From NCBI RefSeq assembly GCF_003020115.1, contig NZ_PYFX01000003.1, forward strand, positions 620,001-684,000: a stretch of DNA of 64,000 nucleotides, read 5' to 3'. Shown here piece by piece: positions 41,698 to 51,265 of this stretch. The DNA comes from Bradyrhizobium sp. MOS002. GTDB taxonomy: Bacteria > Pseudomonadota > Alphaproteobacteria > Rhizobiales > Xanthobacteraceae. Under the pieces are notes generated by a model. It was not told where the DNA came from. It ran no database searches and saw only the letters and a program-made list of their open reading frames with translations. How positions within the stretch are numbered: the first letter of the stretch is position 1; each line of letters opens with the position of its first letter. Position numbers and translations under genes: made by a program.

Positions 41698-43889
41698 CAC
41701 ACTATCTCCCGCGAGGCGCTGCGCGCACGCAGCGAATTCAGCATCACCAGGATCGACGATCCACTCATGGCGGCAGCTGCGATCAGGGGTGTCACGACGC
41801 CACTGATCGCGACCGGCACTGCGAGGACGTTGTAGCCGATCGCAAGCCAGAGATTTTGCCGCATCACGTGCAGCGCCTTGCGCGAAGCGTCGATTGCGGC
41901 AACGACCGGGGCCAGCGGCCGGCCGAGGAAGACGAGATCGGCGGTCGCCTGGCTCAAATGCGCGGCCGAGATCGGCGACATCGAGACGTGCGCCGCCGCC
42001 AGCGACGGCGCATCGTTCATGCCGTCGCCGACCATCAGGACCTTCATGCCCCGCGCCTTCAAGACCTCGATCCGCGCGATCTTGTCGGCCGGCGTCACCC
42101 CGGCGCGCCATTCGGGGATGCCCAGCGCGTGGGCCGCCGCGATCACCGCCGGTTCACGGTCGCCGGAGAGAATCTCGATGCCGATATTGCGCGCCTTGAG
42201 CGCCGCGATCACGGCCTGCGCATCGGGACGGAGGCCCTGGCGCACAGAGAGGATGAATTTTTCGCTGCCCTTGCTGAAAGCCACGACCGAGGCTTCGGGA
42301 TCGAGATTTGTCACGTCGGAGACCAGCGTCTCGGCGCCGCAGAAGGACGGACGGCCGAGGCGTATCTCGATGCCATCGACCACAGCGCGCACGCCCTGGC
42401 CGGCCTCCTCGACCGCGCCGACGATCGGCGATCCGGCGTCGGAGGCCTGCGCGACCGCGGCGGCGACCGGATGATGGCTCGACAGCGCGAGCCGGCCGGC
42501 AAGCTCGAAGATATCAGCGGCGATATCGGCCGCATTCATCACTTCGAGATCGGGCAGCGTCAGCGTGCCGGTCTTGTCGAAGACGACGTGATCGGCTTCC
42601 GCGAGACGCTCGATGGCATCGCCGGAATTAAGCAGGACACCCGCCTTGAACATCGCGCCCGAGGCCACTGTCTGCACCGTCGGGATGGCGAGCCCGAGCG
42701 CGCAGGGACAGGTGATGATCAGCACCGCGACGCCGGTCACGATCGCATCATGCCAGCCGGCCCCCGCGATGACCCAGCCGAGGATGGTGACGAGCGCGGT
42801 GGCATGCACCACCGGCGCGTAAAGTCGCGAGGCGCGGTCGGCGAGCCGCATGTAGCGCGAGCGCGCCTGCAGCGCATTGTCGAGCAGCCGCGTGATCTCG
42901 GCGAGCAATGTCCCCTCTGACGCCGCCGAGACCCGCACCCGCAAGGTGCCCGAGATGTTCATCGATCCCGCATAGACCGGCGTGCCTTGGCCTGCCGTGA
43001 CGTAGAGCGTCTCGCCGGTGATCAGGCTCTGGTCGATCTCGGAACGGCCTTCGATCACGGTGCCGTCGACCGCGCAGCGCTCGCCGGGCCGCAGCAGCAC
43101 GATGTCGCCGGGATGGATCGCGGCCACCGGCACTTGAGATATCTCGCCAGGCCCGACGAACTTGGCCGCGGTCTCTGCCTTGAGCGCGGCGAGATTGCCC
43201 GCGACCGCGCGGGTCCGCCGCCGCATGTTCTGGTCGAGGACGCGGCCGACCAGGAGGAAAGTGAGCAGCATGATCGCCGCGTCGAAATAGGCGTGCTCGG
43301 CGTGGTTGATGGTCTCGACCACGGACATGCCCAGCGCAAGACACACCCCGATCGAGATCGGGACGTCCATGTTGGTGGTCCTGGCCGACAGCGCGCGCCA
43401 GGCCGAGCGGAAGAACGGCTGGCCGGCATAGGCCGCTGCCGGCAGCGCGATCAGCGCAGACAGCCAGTGGAAGAAATCGCGCTGCTCCGGCAGCATGTCC
43501 GAGACGTTGCCGGACCACACCGGGATCGACAGCATCATCACGTTCATGGTGGCGAACGCGGCGACGCCGAGGCAGCGCAGCAGGAAGCGCGATTCGGCGA
43601 CCTCGGTCGCCTCCGCGCTCTCGGTCTCGTAAGGATAGGCCTTGTAGCCGAGCTCCTCGAGGCGATCGATGAATCGGGCCGGATCGAGCGTGCCCGCCTT
43701 CCATTCCAGCGCAACGCGCCGGTCGGTGAGATTCACGCGCGCCAGCGTCACGTCGGGAATCGCGGACAGCCCGCGCTCGATCTTGGCCATGCAGCCGGCA
43801 CAGTGAACGCCCTCGACCGCGAGATCGATGTGCTGGACGCCCTCGCCCGCAGTCCGGACGTAATGCGAAAAGTCCCGCGAGACGTGCAT
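41697..43889 (-). CDS. fixI: copper-transporting P1B-type ATPase FixI/CcoI
   Basis: 730 aa. N-terminal metal-binding domain with Cys30-x-x-Cys33 (GVHCAGC), eight membrane spans, the transmembrane CPC motif (ITCPCALGLAIPT), phosphorylation loop DKTGTLT and hinge GDGMND. Exports Cu(I) for assembly of the FixN copper centre. The ATG at 43889 is 11 nt after the fixH stop; the frame stays open upstream only by overlap with fixH. Confidence 0.94.
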   Translation of the reverse strand: MHVSRDFSHYVRTAGEGVQHIDLAVEGVHCAGCMAKIERGLSAIPDVTLARVNLTDRRVALEWKAGTLDPARFIDRLEELGYKAYPYETESAEATEVAESRFLLRCLGVAAFATMNVMMLSIPVWSGNVSDMLPEQRDFFHWLSALIALPAAAYAGQPFFRSAWRALSARTTNMDVPISIGVCLALGMSVVETINHAEHAYFDAAIMLLTFLLVGRVLDQNMRRRTRAVAGNLAALKAETAAKFVGPGEISQVPVAAIHPGDIVLLRPGERCAVDGTVIEGRSEIDQSLITGETLYVTAGQGTPVYAGSMNISGTLRVRVSAASEGTLLAEITRLLDNALQARSRYMRLADRASRLYAPVVHATALVTILGWVIAGAGWHDAIVTGVAVLIITCPCALGLAIPTVQTVASGAMFKAGVLLNSGDAIERLAEADHVVFDKTGTLTLPDLEVMNAADIAADIFELAGRLALSSHHPVAAAVAQASDAGSPIVGAVEEAGQGVRAVVDGIEIRLGRPSFCGAETLVSDVTNLDPEASVVAFSKGSEKFILSVRQGLRPDAQAVIAALKARNIGIEILSGDREPAVIAAAHALGIPEWRAGVTPADKIARIEVLKARGMKVLMVGDGMNDAPSLAAAHVSMSPISAAHLSQATADLVFLGRPLAPVVAAIDASRKALHVMRQNLWLAIGYNVLAVPVAISGVVTPLIAAAAMSGSSILVMLNSLRARSASREIV

Positions 43890-43900
43890 GGCAGAATCCT

Positions 43901-44386
43901 TCAGTTCAGGATCACGCGGTTGCGCGACATGAACACGCGCGTTCCCCGCGCCTCGCCCTCGATGACCAGGTCCCACTGGCCCGGCGCGACCGATGCGGCA
44001 TTGCCGCGATAGAGGCCGATGCCGGCCTCCGAGAGTTCGACGGCGAGATCGGCGCGCTTGTCCGTCGGCCGCTCCAGGCGGCCGCCGAATTTCAGTCCGG
44101 CGATCGGCTGGCCGCTCGCATCGCGCGCCTCGACCTGAAGCACGGCGCCGCCATCGGCGCGGCGCTCGATGTGGGCGTTGACCTTCCATTTTCGCGCAGC
44201 CTGGTCCTGCGCCGCCGAAATTTCGCGATCATAGGCGAGCCCCGCGGCATAGGGACTGTCGACATCCGTGCCTGGCAGCGTCGCGATCGCGAGCTTCATC
44301 ATGGTCACGTTGACGCCGATCACGACGCCGAAGAAGGCGACCAGCATCAGAAACACCTTGGTTCCGGTCAGCGGCTTGGTTGCCAT
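43901..44386 (-). CDS. fixH: FixH, cbb3 oxidase assembly protein
   Basis: 161 aa, one N-terminal membrane span (VFLMLVAFFGVVIGVNVTMM) and a periplasmic FixH domain (AGLAYDREISAAQDQAARKW). Belongs to the fixGHIS assembly set; starts 15 nt after fixG. Confidence 0.92.
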   Translation of the reverse strand: MATKPLTGTKVFLMLVAFFGVVIGVNVTMMKLAIATLPGTDVDSPYAAGLAYDREISAAQDQAARKWKVNAHIERRADGGAVLQVEARDASGQPIAGLKFGGRLERPTDKRADLAVELSEAGIGLYRGNAASVAPGQWDLVIEGEARGTRVFMSRNRVILN

Positions 44387-44401
44387 GGCGAACTCCTGAT
44401 T

Positions 44402-45868
44402 CTAGGGCGCGACGAAATTGTCGGTGGCGCTGGCGACTTCGCCGAGGCCGATATCGGTGACGTGAAAGCGAACCGGGATCGACTTCTCCGGATTGCCCTC
44501 CGCCGGCGCGGTCACGAGCAGCCGCAGCTCGCTGGTGGAGTCGCGCGGAACCACGATCATCGGCCGGTCCGGCGTCACGGAATCGATACCGATGACATGG
44601 ATCGTCGCATTGACCGGACCGTTCGCGTCGATCGCGATGACGCGGTCGTAACCACTCTTGTTGAGCAGCCGCACGGTGTAGGCGTTGCGGATCGAGCCGT
44701 CGCTGAGCCTGACCGCGACCGGGTTGCGGTCGTGCAGCACGTTGACGTCGAGCAGGCTGCGGGTCGCCAGCGTATAGAACATGATGCCGCCGACCGCCGC
44801 GATGATCGCGCTGTAGGCGACGGTGCGGGCCCGGACGATGCGGTAGACCGGCGCCTTGCCTTCCTGGCGGCGCTGGATGTTGACGTCGTTGTCGTAGCCG
44901 ATCAGCCGCTTCGGCCGGCCGATTTTCGTCATCACGTTGTCGCAAGCGTCGATGCAGAGCCCGCACTGGATGCATTCGAGCTGCGGTCCGTTGCGGATGT
45001 CGATGCCGGTCGGACACACGGCGACACATTGATAGCAGTCGACGCAGTCGCCGACTTGCTCGCCGAGCGCACGCAGCTCGGCCGCCTTCTTGACCGACGT
45101 ACGCTTCTCGCCGCGATCGTAACGATAGGTCACGTTGAGCGCCCATTCGTCGGTGAGCGCGGCCTGGATCCGCGGCCACGGGCACATATAGGTGCAGACC
45201 TGCTCGCGCATGAAGCCGGCGAGCACGTAGGTCGTAGCCGTCAGGATTCCGATCCAGATATAGGCGATCATCGGCGCCTGAAAGGTGACGAGTTCCTTGA
45301 CCAGCGTCGGTGCGTCGTTGAAATAGAGCACCCAGGCGCCGCCGGTCCACCACCCGATCAAGAGCCAGATCGAATGCTTGAGCACGATCTCGGAGATGCG
45401 CTCCAGCTTCATCGGGTCGGACGATTTGTCCTTCTTCATCCGCTCGCGCCGGTCGCCCTCGATCAGACGCTCGACCGCATAGAACAGGTCGGTCCACACC
45501 GTCTGCGGACAGAGATAGCCGCACCAGATGCGGCCGCCGACCGAGTTCATCAGGAATAGCGCCACCGCGGCGACGATCAGCAGGCCGGTGAAGTAGTAGA
45601 CCTCCTGCGGCCACAGCTCGATGAAGAAGAAATAGAAGCGGCTGTTGGGAAGATCGATCAGCACCGCCTGGCTCGGAGCACCGAGGCCGCGGTTCCAGCG
45701 CACGAACGGCAGGAAGTAGTAGACCCCGAGGCAGAACGCCATCAGGCCCCATTTGATCCGGCGGAAGGTGCCGGAGATGCTCTGGGGATAGACTTTCTTC
45801 TGGGCCACATAGAGCGGCCCGTTGTCATCGTCTAATGGGAGGTCTTTTGGGTTCACGGGCCTGTTCAT
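44402..45868 (-). CDS. fixG: FixG/CcoG, ferredoxin-type cbb3 assembly protein
   Basis: 488 aa. About five membrane spans in the first half; two [4Fe-4S] motifs around residues 270-310 (CVDCYQCVAVCPTGID and CIQCGLCIDACDNV); a C-terminal immunoglobulin-like periplasmic domain. The family reduces Cu(II) to Cu(I) for the cbb3 oxidase. First gene of the assembly operon with its own FixK box 55 nt before the ATG. Confidence 0.94.
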   Translation of the reverse strand: MNRPVNPKDLPLDDDNGPLYVAQKKVYPQSISGTFRRIKWGLMAFCLGVYYFLPFVRWNRGLGAPSQAVLIDLPNSRFYFFFIELWPQEVYYFTGLLIVAAVALFLMNSVGGRIWCGYLCPQTVWTDLFYAVERLIEGDRRERMKKDKSSDPMKLERISEIVLKHSIWLLIGWWTGGAWVLYFNDAPTLVKELVTFQAPMIAYIWIGILTATTYVLAGFMREQVCTYMCPWPRIQAALTDEWALNVTYRYDRGEKRTSVKKAAELRALGEQVGDCVDCYQCVAVCPTGIDIRNGPQLECIQCGLCIDACDNVMTKIGRPKRLIGYDNDVNIQRRQEGKAPVYRIVRARTVAYSAIIAAVGGIMFYTLATRSLLDVNVLHDRNPVAVRLSDGSIRNAYTVRLLNKSGYDRVIAIDANGPVNATIHVIGIDSVTPDRPMIVVPRDSTSELRLLVTAPAEGNPEKSIPVRFHVTDIGLGEVASATDNFVAP

Positions 45869-45923
45869 CGCCTGCAGCTTTCGAGAGGTGCGATAAAACC
45901 TAGACCCGACGCCGCCGCGTCAG

Positions 45924-45937
45924 TTGATCCAGCGCAA
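45924..45937 (-). promoter_or_regulatory. FixK box upstream of fixG
   Basis: On the minus strand TTGC-GCTGGA-TCAA, fitting TTG(A/C)-N6-(T/G)CAA. It ends 55 nt before the fixG ATG, the same distance as the fixN box. Confidence 0.75.
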
Positions 45938-45963
45938 GCGGGGGCGTTTTTGTTCGCCCCCGC
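45938..45963 (-). terminator. hairpin between fixP and the fixG promoter
   Basis: GCGGGGGCG / CGCCCCCGC with an 8-nt loop, starting 14 nt after the fixP stop and touching the fixG FixK box. No T-run on the minus strand, so termination may be partial. Confidence 0.6.
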
Positions 45964-45977
45964 CTGTCCCGGATTGG

Positions 45978-46853
45978 CTATTTTCCGCCGCCCAGCGAGT
46001 GGACGTAAACTGCCATCGCCTTGATGGTGGCGGGATCGAGCCGCCCTTCCCAGGCCGGCATCACGCCCGCGCGGCCCTGGCTGATGGTCTCGATCAGCGT
46101 CGCCTCGTCCGAACCATAGAGCCAGATCTTGTCGGTCAGGTTGGGCGCGCCCATCTCCGGGTTGCCCTTGCCGCCGTCGCCATGGCAGGCGACGCAATTC
46201 TCCGCGAATATCTTCTCGCCCTTGGCCGCGTCATAGCCCTTGCGGGTCGGAAGGCCCGACAATGCCCGGACATAGTTGGCAGCCGTGACGATCTCGTCCG
46301 GCTTCAGCACGCCGTCCTTGCCGAATGCGAGCATCTGGCCTTCATGCGTCTTGGCATGGCCGGAACGTGCGCCGAACTGGATGGTCTGCATGATCTGGTC
46401 GAGCGATCCGCCCCACAGCCAGTCGTCGTCATTCAGGTTCGGATAGCCCTTGGCACCGGCGCCGCCTGAGCCGTGACATGGCGCGCAATTGTCGCCGAAC
46501 ACGGTCTTGCCCTTGGCGCGCGCGAGCGCGAGCAGGGCCGGATCCTTCTCGATGTCGGCGAGCGAGGCCGCGCCCAGCGCAACCATCTTGGCTCCGCGGA
46601 TCTTCTCGAGGTTGGCGAGCTCGACCGCGACGTCGGCGCGCGTCGAGTAGCCGAACAGGCCCGTGGTGTTGCTGGAGATCAGCGGCCAGGCCGGATACAC
46701 GATCCAGTAGCCGATCGCCCAGACGATGGTGAGGTAGAAGGTGATTACCCACCAGCGCGGCAGCGGCGTGTTGAGCTCCTTGATGCCGTCCCACTCGTGT
46801 CCGGTCGTGGACCTCCCGGAGACGGGATCGATGTCGCTATGATGATCGGTCAT
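45978..46853 (-). CDS. fixP: cbb3 cytochrome oxidase subunit III, dihaem cytochrome c FixP
   Basis: 291 aa. N-terminal membrane anchor (WWVITFYLTIVWAIGYWIV), then two cytochrome c domains with haem-binding CAPCH (about residue 122) and CVACH (about residue 217). Passes electrons from the bc1 pathway to FixO/FixN on the periplasmic side. Starts 6 nt after the fixQ stop. Confidence 0.95.
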   Translation of the reverse strand: MTDHHSDIDPVSGRSTTGHEWDGIKELNTPLPRWWVITFYLTIVWAIGYWIVYPAWPLISSNTTGLFGYSTRADVAVELANLEKIRGAKMVALGAASLADIEKDPALLALARAKGKTVFGDNCAPCHGSGGAGAKGYPNLNDDDWLWGGSLDQIMQTIQFGARSGHAKTHEGQMLAFGKDGVLKPDEIVTAANYVRALSGLPTRKGYDAAKGEKIFAENCVACHGDGGKGNPEMGAPNLTDKIWLYGSDEATLIETISQGRAGVMPAWEGRLDPATIKAMAVYVHSLGGGK

Positions 46854-46859
46854 GATCTC

Positions 46860-47024
46860 TTACTCCTCCCGCAACGGCAGGTGTGCCGCTTCGTCGAAAG
46901 CTGCCTTGTTACGGGGCCATAATGCGTAGGCGATGATCGCGAGAAAGATCGCGACGAACACCGGCGTCCAGATCGTAGTCACGAGACCGGACGCGAGATT
47001 GTCGAGTGTCAGGATGGCTTTCAT
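46860..47024 (-). CDS. fixQ: cbb3 oxidase subunit IV FixQ/CcoQ
   Basis: 54 aa: MKAILTLDNLASGLVTTIW, then one membrane span (VFVAIFLAIIAYALWP) and the typical CcoQ end RNKAAFDEAAHLPLREE. Thirteen nt separate it from fixO and 6 nt from fixP. Stabilises the oxidase complex. Confidence 0.93.
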   Translation of the reverse strand: MKAILTLDNLASGLVTTIWTPVFVAIFLAIIAYALWPRNKAAFDEAAHLPLREE

Positions 47025-47037
47025 CGTTAGTGCCTTC

Positions 47038-47772
47038 TCAGCGAAGATTGGCTTTCTCGTTGTAGATCTTGAAGTCGACCAGCGTGCCGAGCATCTGGAG
47101 ATAGGCGATCAGCGCGTCCATCTCGGTCGGCGTGCCGGCCTTGCCGTCGAAGTTGCGCACCACGGCCTTGGCGTAGCGCTTGGTGAAAGCGTCGGAGCCG
47201 GCGTTGTCAGGATCGGCCTGGGCCTTCATGTCGGCGCTCGCATTGGCGATCTGGTCGTCGGTGTAGGGCGTACCGACGATCCGCAGCGTGCGCATGTGGT
47301 CGGCGATCGTGTCCGGATCGACCTCGGTCTTGCTGAGGAACGGATAGCCCGGCATCACCGACTGCGGCACGATTGCGCGCGGGTTGGTCAGATGGGTGAC
47401 ATGCCAGTCGTCGGAATATTTGGCGCCGACGCGGGCGAGATCGGGACCGGTGCGCTTCGAGCCCCACTGGAACGGATGGTCGTACATGCTCTCGGCAGCC
47501 AGCGAGAAATGGCCGTAGCGCTCGACCTCGTCGCGCAAGGGGCGGATCATCTGCGAATGGCAGAGATAGCAGCCTTCGCGGATGTAGACGTTGCGCCCGG
47601 CGAGCTCCAGCGGGGTATACGGCCTGATCCCGTCGACCGCCTCGATCGTGCTCTTGAGATAGAACAGCGGGGTGATCTCGACGAGACCGCCGATCGCGAT
47701 CACCAGCAGGATGCCGACGATCAGGATGATCGAGTTCTTTTCGAAGATTTGGTGGCGTGTCCAGAACGACAT
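47038..47772 (-). CDS. fixO: cbb3 oxidase subunit II, monohaem cytochrome c FixO
   Basis: 244 aa. N-terminal anchor ([19 protein letters not shown]) and one haem c site Cys68-x-x-Cys71-His72 ([10 protein letters not shown]). The axial Met is expected in the SVMPGYPFL region. 10 nt after fixN. Confidence 0.95.
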   Translation of the reverse strand: MSFWTRHQIFEKNSIILIVGILLVIAIGGLVEITPLFYLKSTIEAVDGIRPYTPLELAGRNVYIREGCYLCHSQMIRPLRDEVERYGHFSLAAESMYDHPFQWGSKRTGPDLARVGAKYSDDWHVTHLTNPRAIVPQSVMPGYPFLSKTEVDPDTIADHMRTLRIVGTPYTDDQIANASADMKAQADPDNAGSDAFTKRYAKAVVRNFDGKAGTPTEMDALIAYLQMLGTLVDFKIYNEKANLR

Positions 47773-47782
47773 GGAAAACTCC

Positions 47783-49432
47783 TCATTCCGCCGGCTGAAG
47801 AGCGACGGGCATCTGGACTTCCTGTTCGCCGACGCGAACGGTCATCCAGAGATTATAGGCCATGATCAACGCGCCGATCAGGAACAGCCCGCCGCCGGCA
47901 GCGCGGATGATGTAGAAGGGGTGCATCGCCTCGACGGTCTCGATGAAGGAATATTCGAGGAAGCCGAGCGAGGTGTAGGCGCGCCACATCAGGCCCTGGA
48001 GGATGCCGGACACCCACATCGCCGAGATGTAGAGGACGATGCCAAGCGTCGCGATCCAGAAGTGCCAGTTGACGAGCTTGAGGCTGTAGAGGCCCTTCCG
48101 ATTCCAGATCCAGGGCACCAGGCAGTAGAGCGCGCCGAAGGAGACGAAGCCGACCCAGCCGAGCGCGCCGGAGTGCACGTGGCCGATGGTCCAGTCGGTG
48201 TAGTGGCTGAGCGAGTTGACCACCTTGATCGACATCATCGGGCCTTCGAAGGTCGACATGCCGTAGAAGGCGACGGAGACGACGAGCATGCGCAGCACGG
48301 GATCGGTACGCAGCTTGTCCCAGGCGCCCGACAGCGTCATCAGGCCGTTGATCATGCCGCCCCAGGACGGCATCCACAGCATGATCGAGAAGGTCATGCC
48401 GAGCGTCTGGGTCCAGTCCGGCAGCGCCGTATAGTGCAGATGGTGCGGGCCGGCCCAGATATAGAGGAAGATCAGCGCCCAGAAGTGGATGATCGAGAGA
48501 CGGTAGGAATAGATCGGCCGCTCGGCGCGCTTGGGGATGAAGTAGTACATGATGGCGAGGAAGCCGGCGGTCAGGAAGAAGCCGACCGCGTTGTGGCCGT
48601 ACCACCACTGGAACATGGCGTCCTGGATGCCGCCCCAGGCGATGTAGGATTTCGAGCCGAACACCGAGACCGGCAGCGCCGGGTTGTTGCCGAGATGCAA
48701 GACCGCGATCGTCACGATGAAGGCGAGATAGAACCAGTTCGCGACGAAGATATGCGGCTCCTTGCGCTTGATGATCGTGGCAAGGAAGACCAGCAGATAG
48801 GTGACCCAGACGATGGTCAGCCACAGGTCGGAGTACCATTCCGGCTCGGCATATTCCTTCGACTGGGTGACGCCGAGCAGATAGCCCGTGCCGGCGATCA
48901 GGATGAAGAAGTTGTAGCCGACGACGACGAACCAGGGCGCGAGATCGCCGGCAAGGCGCACGCGGCAGGTCTTCTGCACGACGTAGAAGGAGGTCGCGAT
49001 CAGGACGTTGCCGCCGAAGGCGAAGATCACTGCGGACGTGTGCAGCGGACGCAGGCGGCCGAAGCTGGTCCAGGGCAGATCGAAGTTCAGCGCTGGCCAC
49101 GCCAGTTGCGAGGCGATGATGAGGCCGACGAGAAAGCCGGCAATGCCCCAGAACATCGCCATGACGGACGAGAACTTGATCGGCCCCATGTTGTAATTGG
49201 GGCGCCCATTGATCTCCGCAGGCGGCAACGCCGCCGGCCGGTCGAGGTAGCGGTTGATGATGCAGAAGACGGCGGCCAGGCTCGCCGCCGCGCTCAGCGC
49301 GGCGTGGAAGGCGAAGGGCGCATCGAGCGCCTTGGCCGAGGCAATCACGCAGAGGAAGGCGGTGACCGCGAACACGACAGCCAGGCCGCTTTCACCTGAC
49401 GTCATGGACTTGGAGATGGAGGGCTGGCTCAT
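47783..49432 (-). CDS. fixN: cbb3 oxidase catalytic subunit I FixN
   Basis: 549 aa, 12 or more membrane spans. Haem-copper oxidase signatures: [16 protein letters not shown] (low-spin haem His), [17 protein letters not shown] (CuB His and the active-site Tyr region), WAGPHHLHY (the His-His CuB ligands) and [14 protein letters not shown] (haem His residues). High-affinity O2 reduction under microaerobic and symbiotic conditions. FixK box 56 nt upstream. Confidence 0.96.
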   Translation of the reverse strand: MSQPSISKSMTSGESGLAVVFAVTAFLCVIASAKALDAPFAFHAALSAAASLAAVFCIINRYLDRPAALPPAEINGRPNYNMGPIKFSSVMAMFWGIAGFLVGLIIASQLAWPALNFDLPWTSFGRLRPLHTSAVIFAFGGNVLIATSFYVVQKTCRVRLAGDLAPWFVVVGYNFFILIAGTGYLLGVTQSKEYAEPEWYSDLWLTIVWVTYLLVFLATIIKRKEPHIFVANWFYLAFIVTIAVLHLGNNPALPVSVFGSKSYIAWGGIQDAMFQWWYGHNAVGFFLTAGFLAIMYYFIPKRAERPIYSYRLSIIHFWALIFLYIWAGPHHLHYTALPDWTQTLGMTFSIMLWMPSWGGMINGLMTLSGAWDKLRTDPVLRMLVVSVAFYGMSTFEGPMMSIKVVNSLSHYTDWTIGHVHSGALGWVGFVSFGALYCLVPWIWNRKGLYSLKLVNWHFWIATLGIVLYISAMWVSGILQGLMWRAYTSLGFLEYSFIETVEAMHPFYIIRAAGGGLFLIGALIMAYNLWMTVRVGEQEVQMPVALQPAE

Positions 49433-49488
49433 GCGGATTCTCTCTGAAAGAACACAGGGCCAGAAACCACATTCACCCTCGCGAGGAA

Positions 49489-49502
49489 TTGATTGAAATC
49501 AA
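49489..49502 (-). promoter_or_regulatory. FixK box (anaerobox) upstream of fixNOQP
   Basis: TTGAT-TGAA-ATCAA, a perfect TTGAT-N4-ATCAA palindrome ending 56 nt before the fixN ATG. Confidence 0.9.
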
Positions 49503-49550
49503 GCTATGTGGATTTCTGTTAATGTGAGGGTTGCGCCACCGCCAGTTGAT

Positions 49551-49761
49551 GTGCCCTCTCCCCTTGCGGGAGAGGGCGGCGAGAACAGTGCCGCAAACTC
49601 GCTCGGGTGAGGGGTTGGCGCCGCAACCACAACTCTCGCAGTTGGATATGCGGTGACATACCCCTCATCCGGCGCCATAGCCGAAGCTTCGCTTCGGCGT
49701 TCTTAAGAACGGCGGCCGAAGGCCGCCTATGCCACCTTCTCCCGCAAGGGGAGAAGGGGAA
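49551..49761. repeat. mosaic of REP-like hairpins
   Basis: About 210 nt made of nested inverted repeats: CTCTCCC-CTTGC-GGGAGAG (49554 on), CCGAAGC-TTC-GCTTCGG, GGCGGCC-GAA-GGCCGCC, and CTTCTCCC-GCAAG-GGGAGAAG near 49736. The first and last units are related in inverted orientation (GGGTGAGGGGT against ACCCCTCATCC), so the whole can fold on itself. It lies between the fixN promoter and the CBS gene end. Confidence 0.7.
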
Positions 49762-49764
49762 AAG

Positions 49765-50190
49765 TCAGTCTCTCGCCGTCGCCTTGAGCGCCGCGATGAC
49801 GTCCTCGCGAGCGACGATTCCGACCAGCTTCTGCGCGCCGTTGAGCACGATGATGCTCCTGACGCGGTGTTCGACCATGATCTGGAGCACGCGCGTCAGC
49901 CGCGTGTCGGGGCTGACATAGATAAAGTCGGGCGTCATGACGTCGCCGATCTTGCGGCTCATCAGGTCGTGATAGCGCGGCAGCATCTGGCTCGGCGTGA
50001 AGGCGAAGCACTTCAGGATGTCGAACTTGGTGACGATGCCGACGACCTGCCCGTCGTCCTCGACGGGATAGGAATTGAAATCGTCGCGTTCGAACATCTC
50101 GCTGAGCGCGAGCAGGTCGAGGTCGCGCCTCACCGTCCTGACGTCGTGCGTCATGTAGCCGTCGACGGTCTGCTCAAGGAATCTGTACAC
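49765..50190 (-). CDS. CBS-domain pair protein
   Basis: 141 aa, two CBS motifs (VGIVTKFDILKCF and VGIVAREDVIAALKA, each preceded by a predicted hydrophobic strand). CBS pairs usually bind adenine nucleotides. GTG start at 50190 with GAGGAC upstream, 38 nt after the universal-stress gene, so probably the same transcript. In Bradyrhizobium the pair adjoins the fix genes and is expected to be microaerobically induced. Confidence 0.87.
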   Translation of the reverse strand: MYRFLEQTVDGYMTHDVRTVRRDLDLLALSEMFERDDFNSYPVEDDGQVVGIVTKFDILKCFAFTPSQMLPRYHDLMSRKIGDVMTPDFIYVSPDTRLTRVLQIMVEHRVRSIIVLNGAQKLVGIVAREDVIAALKATARD

Positions 50191-50228
50191 GGCGCGTCCT
50201 CTTTGATTCGTCTTGCATCGCTCCCGCG

Positions 50229-51062
50229 TCAGTGCGACAGCAGCACGCAGCGGGCAGATTGAGTGACCAGATACTGGGTGACGCCGCCGAGGATCAGCTC
50301 GCGGAAGCGCGAATGACCGTAGGCACCGGCGACGATCAGGCTGGCGCCGACATCGCCGGCAATCTTCTCCAGTTGCCCGGCGACGGTTTCGTTGCGGGCC
50401 CCTTCGGAAACGCGCGCGATCGCGGTCACGCCATGGCGGGCAAGCCACGCCGTCACGTCGGTCACGCCGGCGATCGCGGCAGGGCGGTCGTCGTCGCCTT
50501 CGGGAATTGCGAGGACGGTGACATCCCTGGCCTTGCGCAATATCGGCAGCGCATCGGCCAGCGCCCGCCGGGCTTCCGGCGTATCCTTCCACGCCACGAG
50601 GACGCTGCGCAGATCGAGCCAGTTAACGCCGTCGGGCACGACCAGGATCGGCCGGGCGGCTTGCATCACCAGATCCTTTGGGCTCGCGAGCGCGAAGGCG
50701 TCGGAGAAGGCCGGGCTCTGCCCGCCGGCGACGACGATGTCGGCGCAACGCGCCTGGGTGAACGTAAAGCGCGCCGGGAAATCCATGGCGCTGCGCCATT
50801 CCACATGTCCGCCGCGATTCCTGATCGCGGCGCGGAATTGCGCCTCGAGTTCGCCCAGGCGTCGCTTGACTGAGGCTTCTCCCTCATCGATCAGTCCCTG
50901 CGCTGCGGCGCCATCGCTGAAATAGAGCGGCGGAGCGAACTGCGCCGCAGCAACGCCGATGATCGACGCCTCAAATCGTTCGGCAAGCTCGCCCGCGACC
51001 TGAAGCCGCGCGTCGTTGGGCTGATCGAGCGCCAGGCTGACCATTACGGTCGCGTATGTCAT
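50229..51062 (-). CDS. universal stress protein (two UspA domains)
   Basis: 277 aa, two UspA halves (residues 1-140 and 150-277). The second has the nucleotide-binding pattern VAGAYGHSRFRELILGGVTQ. GGAG six nt before the ATG at 51062; the frame is open to 51215 without similarity. Divergent from fixL; a FixK-like box lies 58 nt upstream. Confidence 0.88.
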   Translation of the reverse strand: MTYATVMVSLALDQPNDARLQVAGELAERFEASIIGVAAAQFAPPLYFSDGAAAQGLIDEGEASVKRRLGELEAQFRAAIRNRGGHVEWRSAMDFPARFTFTQARCADIVVAGGQSPAFSDAFALASPKDLVMQAARPILVVPDGVNWLDLRSVLVAWKDTPEARRALADALPILRKARDVTVLAIPEGDDDRPAAIAGVTDVTAWLARHGVTAIARVSEGARNETVAGQLEKIAGDVGASLIVAGAYGHSRFRELILGGVTQYLVTQSARCVLLSH

Positions 51063-51120
51063 CGGAGTCTCCGGGGCAATGAGCTTTGATCCGATCGTAG
51101 GCCCGCCGCCGCCTGGCAGG

Positions 51121-51134
51121 ATGAGATAGATCAA
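51121..51134 (-). promoter_or_regulatory. probable FixK box upstream of the universal-stress gene
   Basis: On the minus strand TTGA-TCTATC-TCAT: seven of eight conserved bases of TTGA-N6-TCAA, 58 nt before the ATG, matching the spacing at fixN and fixG. Confidence 0.55.
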
Positions 51135-51265
51135 ACCTTGGATCACCGCGCCGGCCGGAAATCTGCCAATGGTATAAGACATCGGAACTTGCCTCTGGCC
51201 TCTCCTTGGGTACATTGCCAGCGGTAACGCTGTGCGGTTCTCCGCATCGGAATGGGAGTGATCGT

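Noticed and set aside
41697-44189. 830-codon frame suggesting an N-terminally extended FixI
   Set aside because: The first 100 codons are an alternative frame over fixH; the P-type ATPase starts at 43889.
50191-50228. FixK box directly before the CBS gene
   Set aside because: TTGA-TTCGTC-TTGC matches only one half; the gene is more simply co-transcribed with the universal-stress gene.
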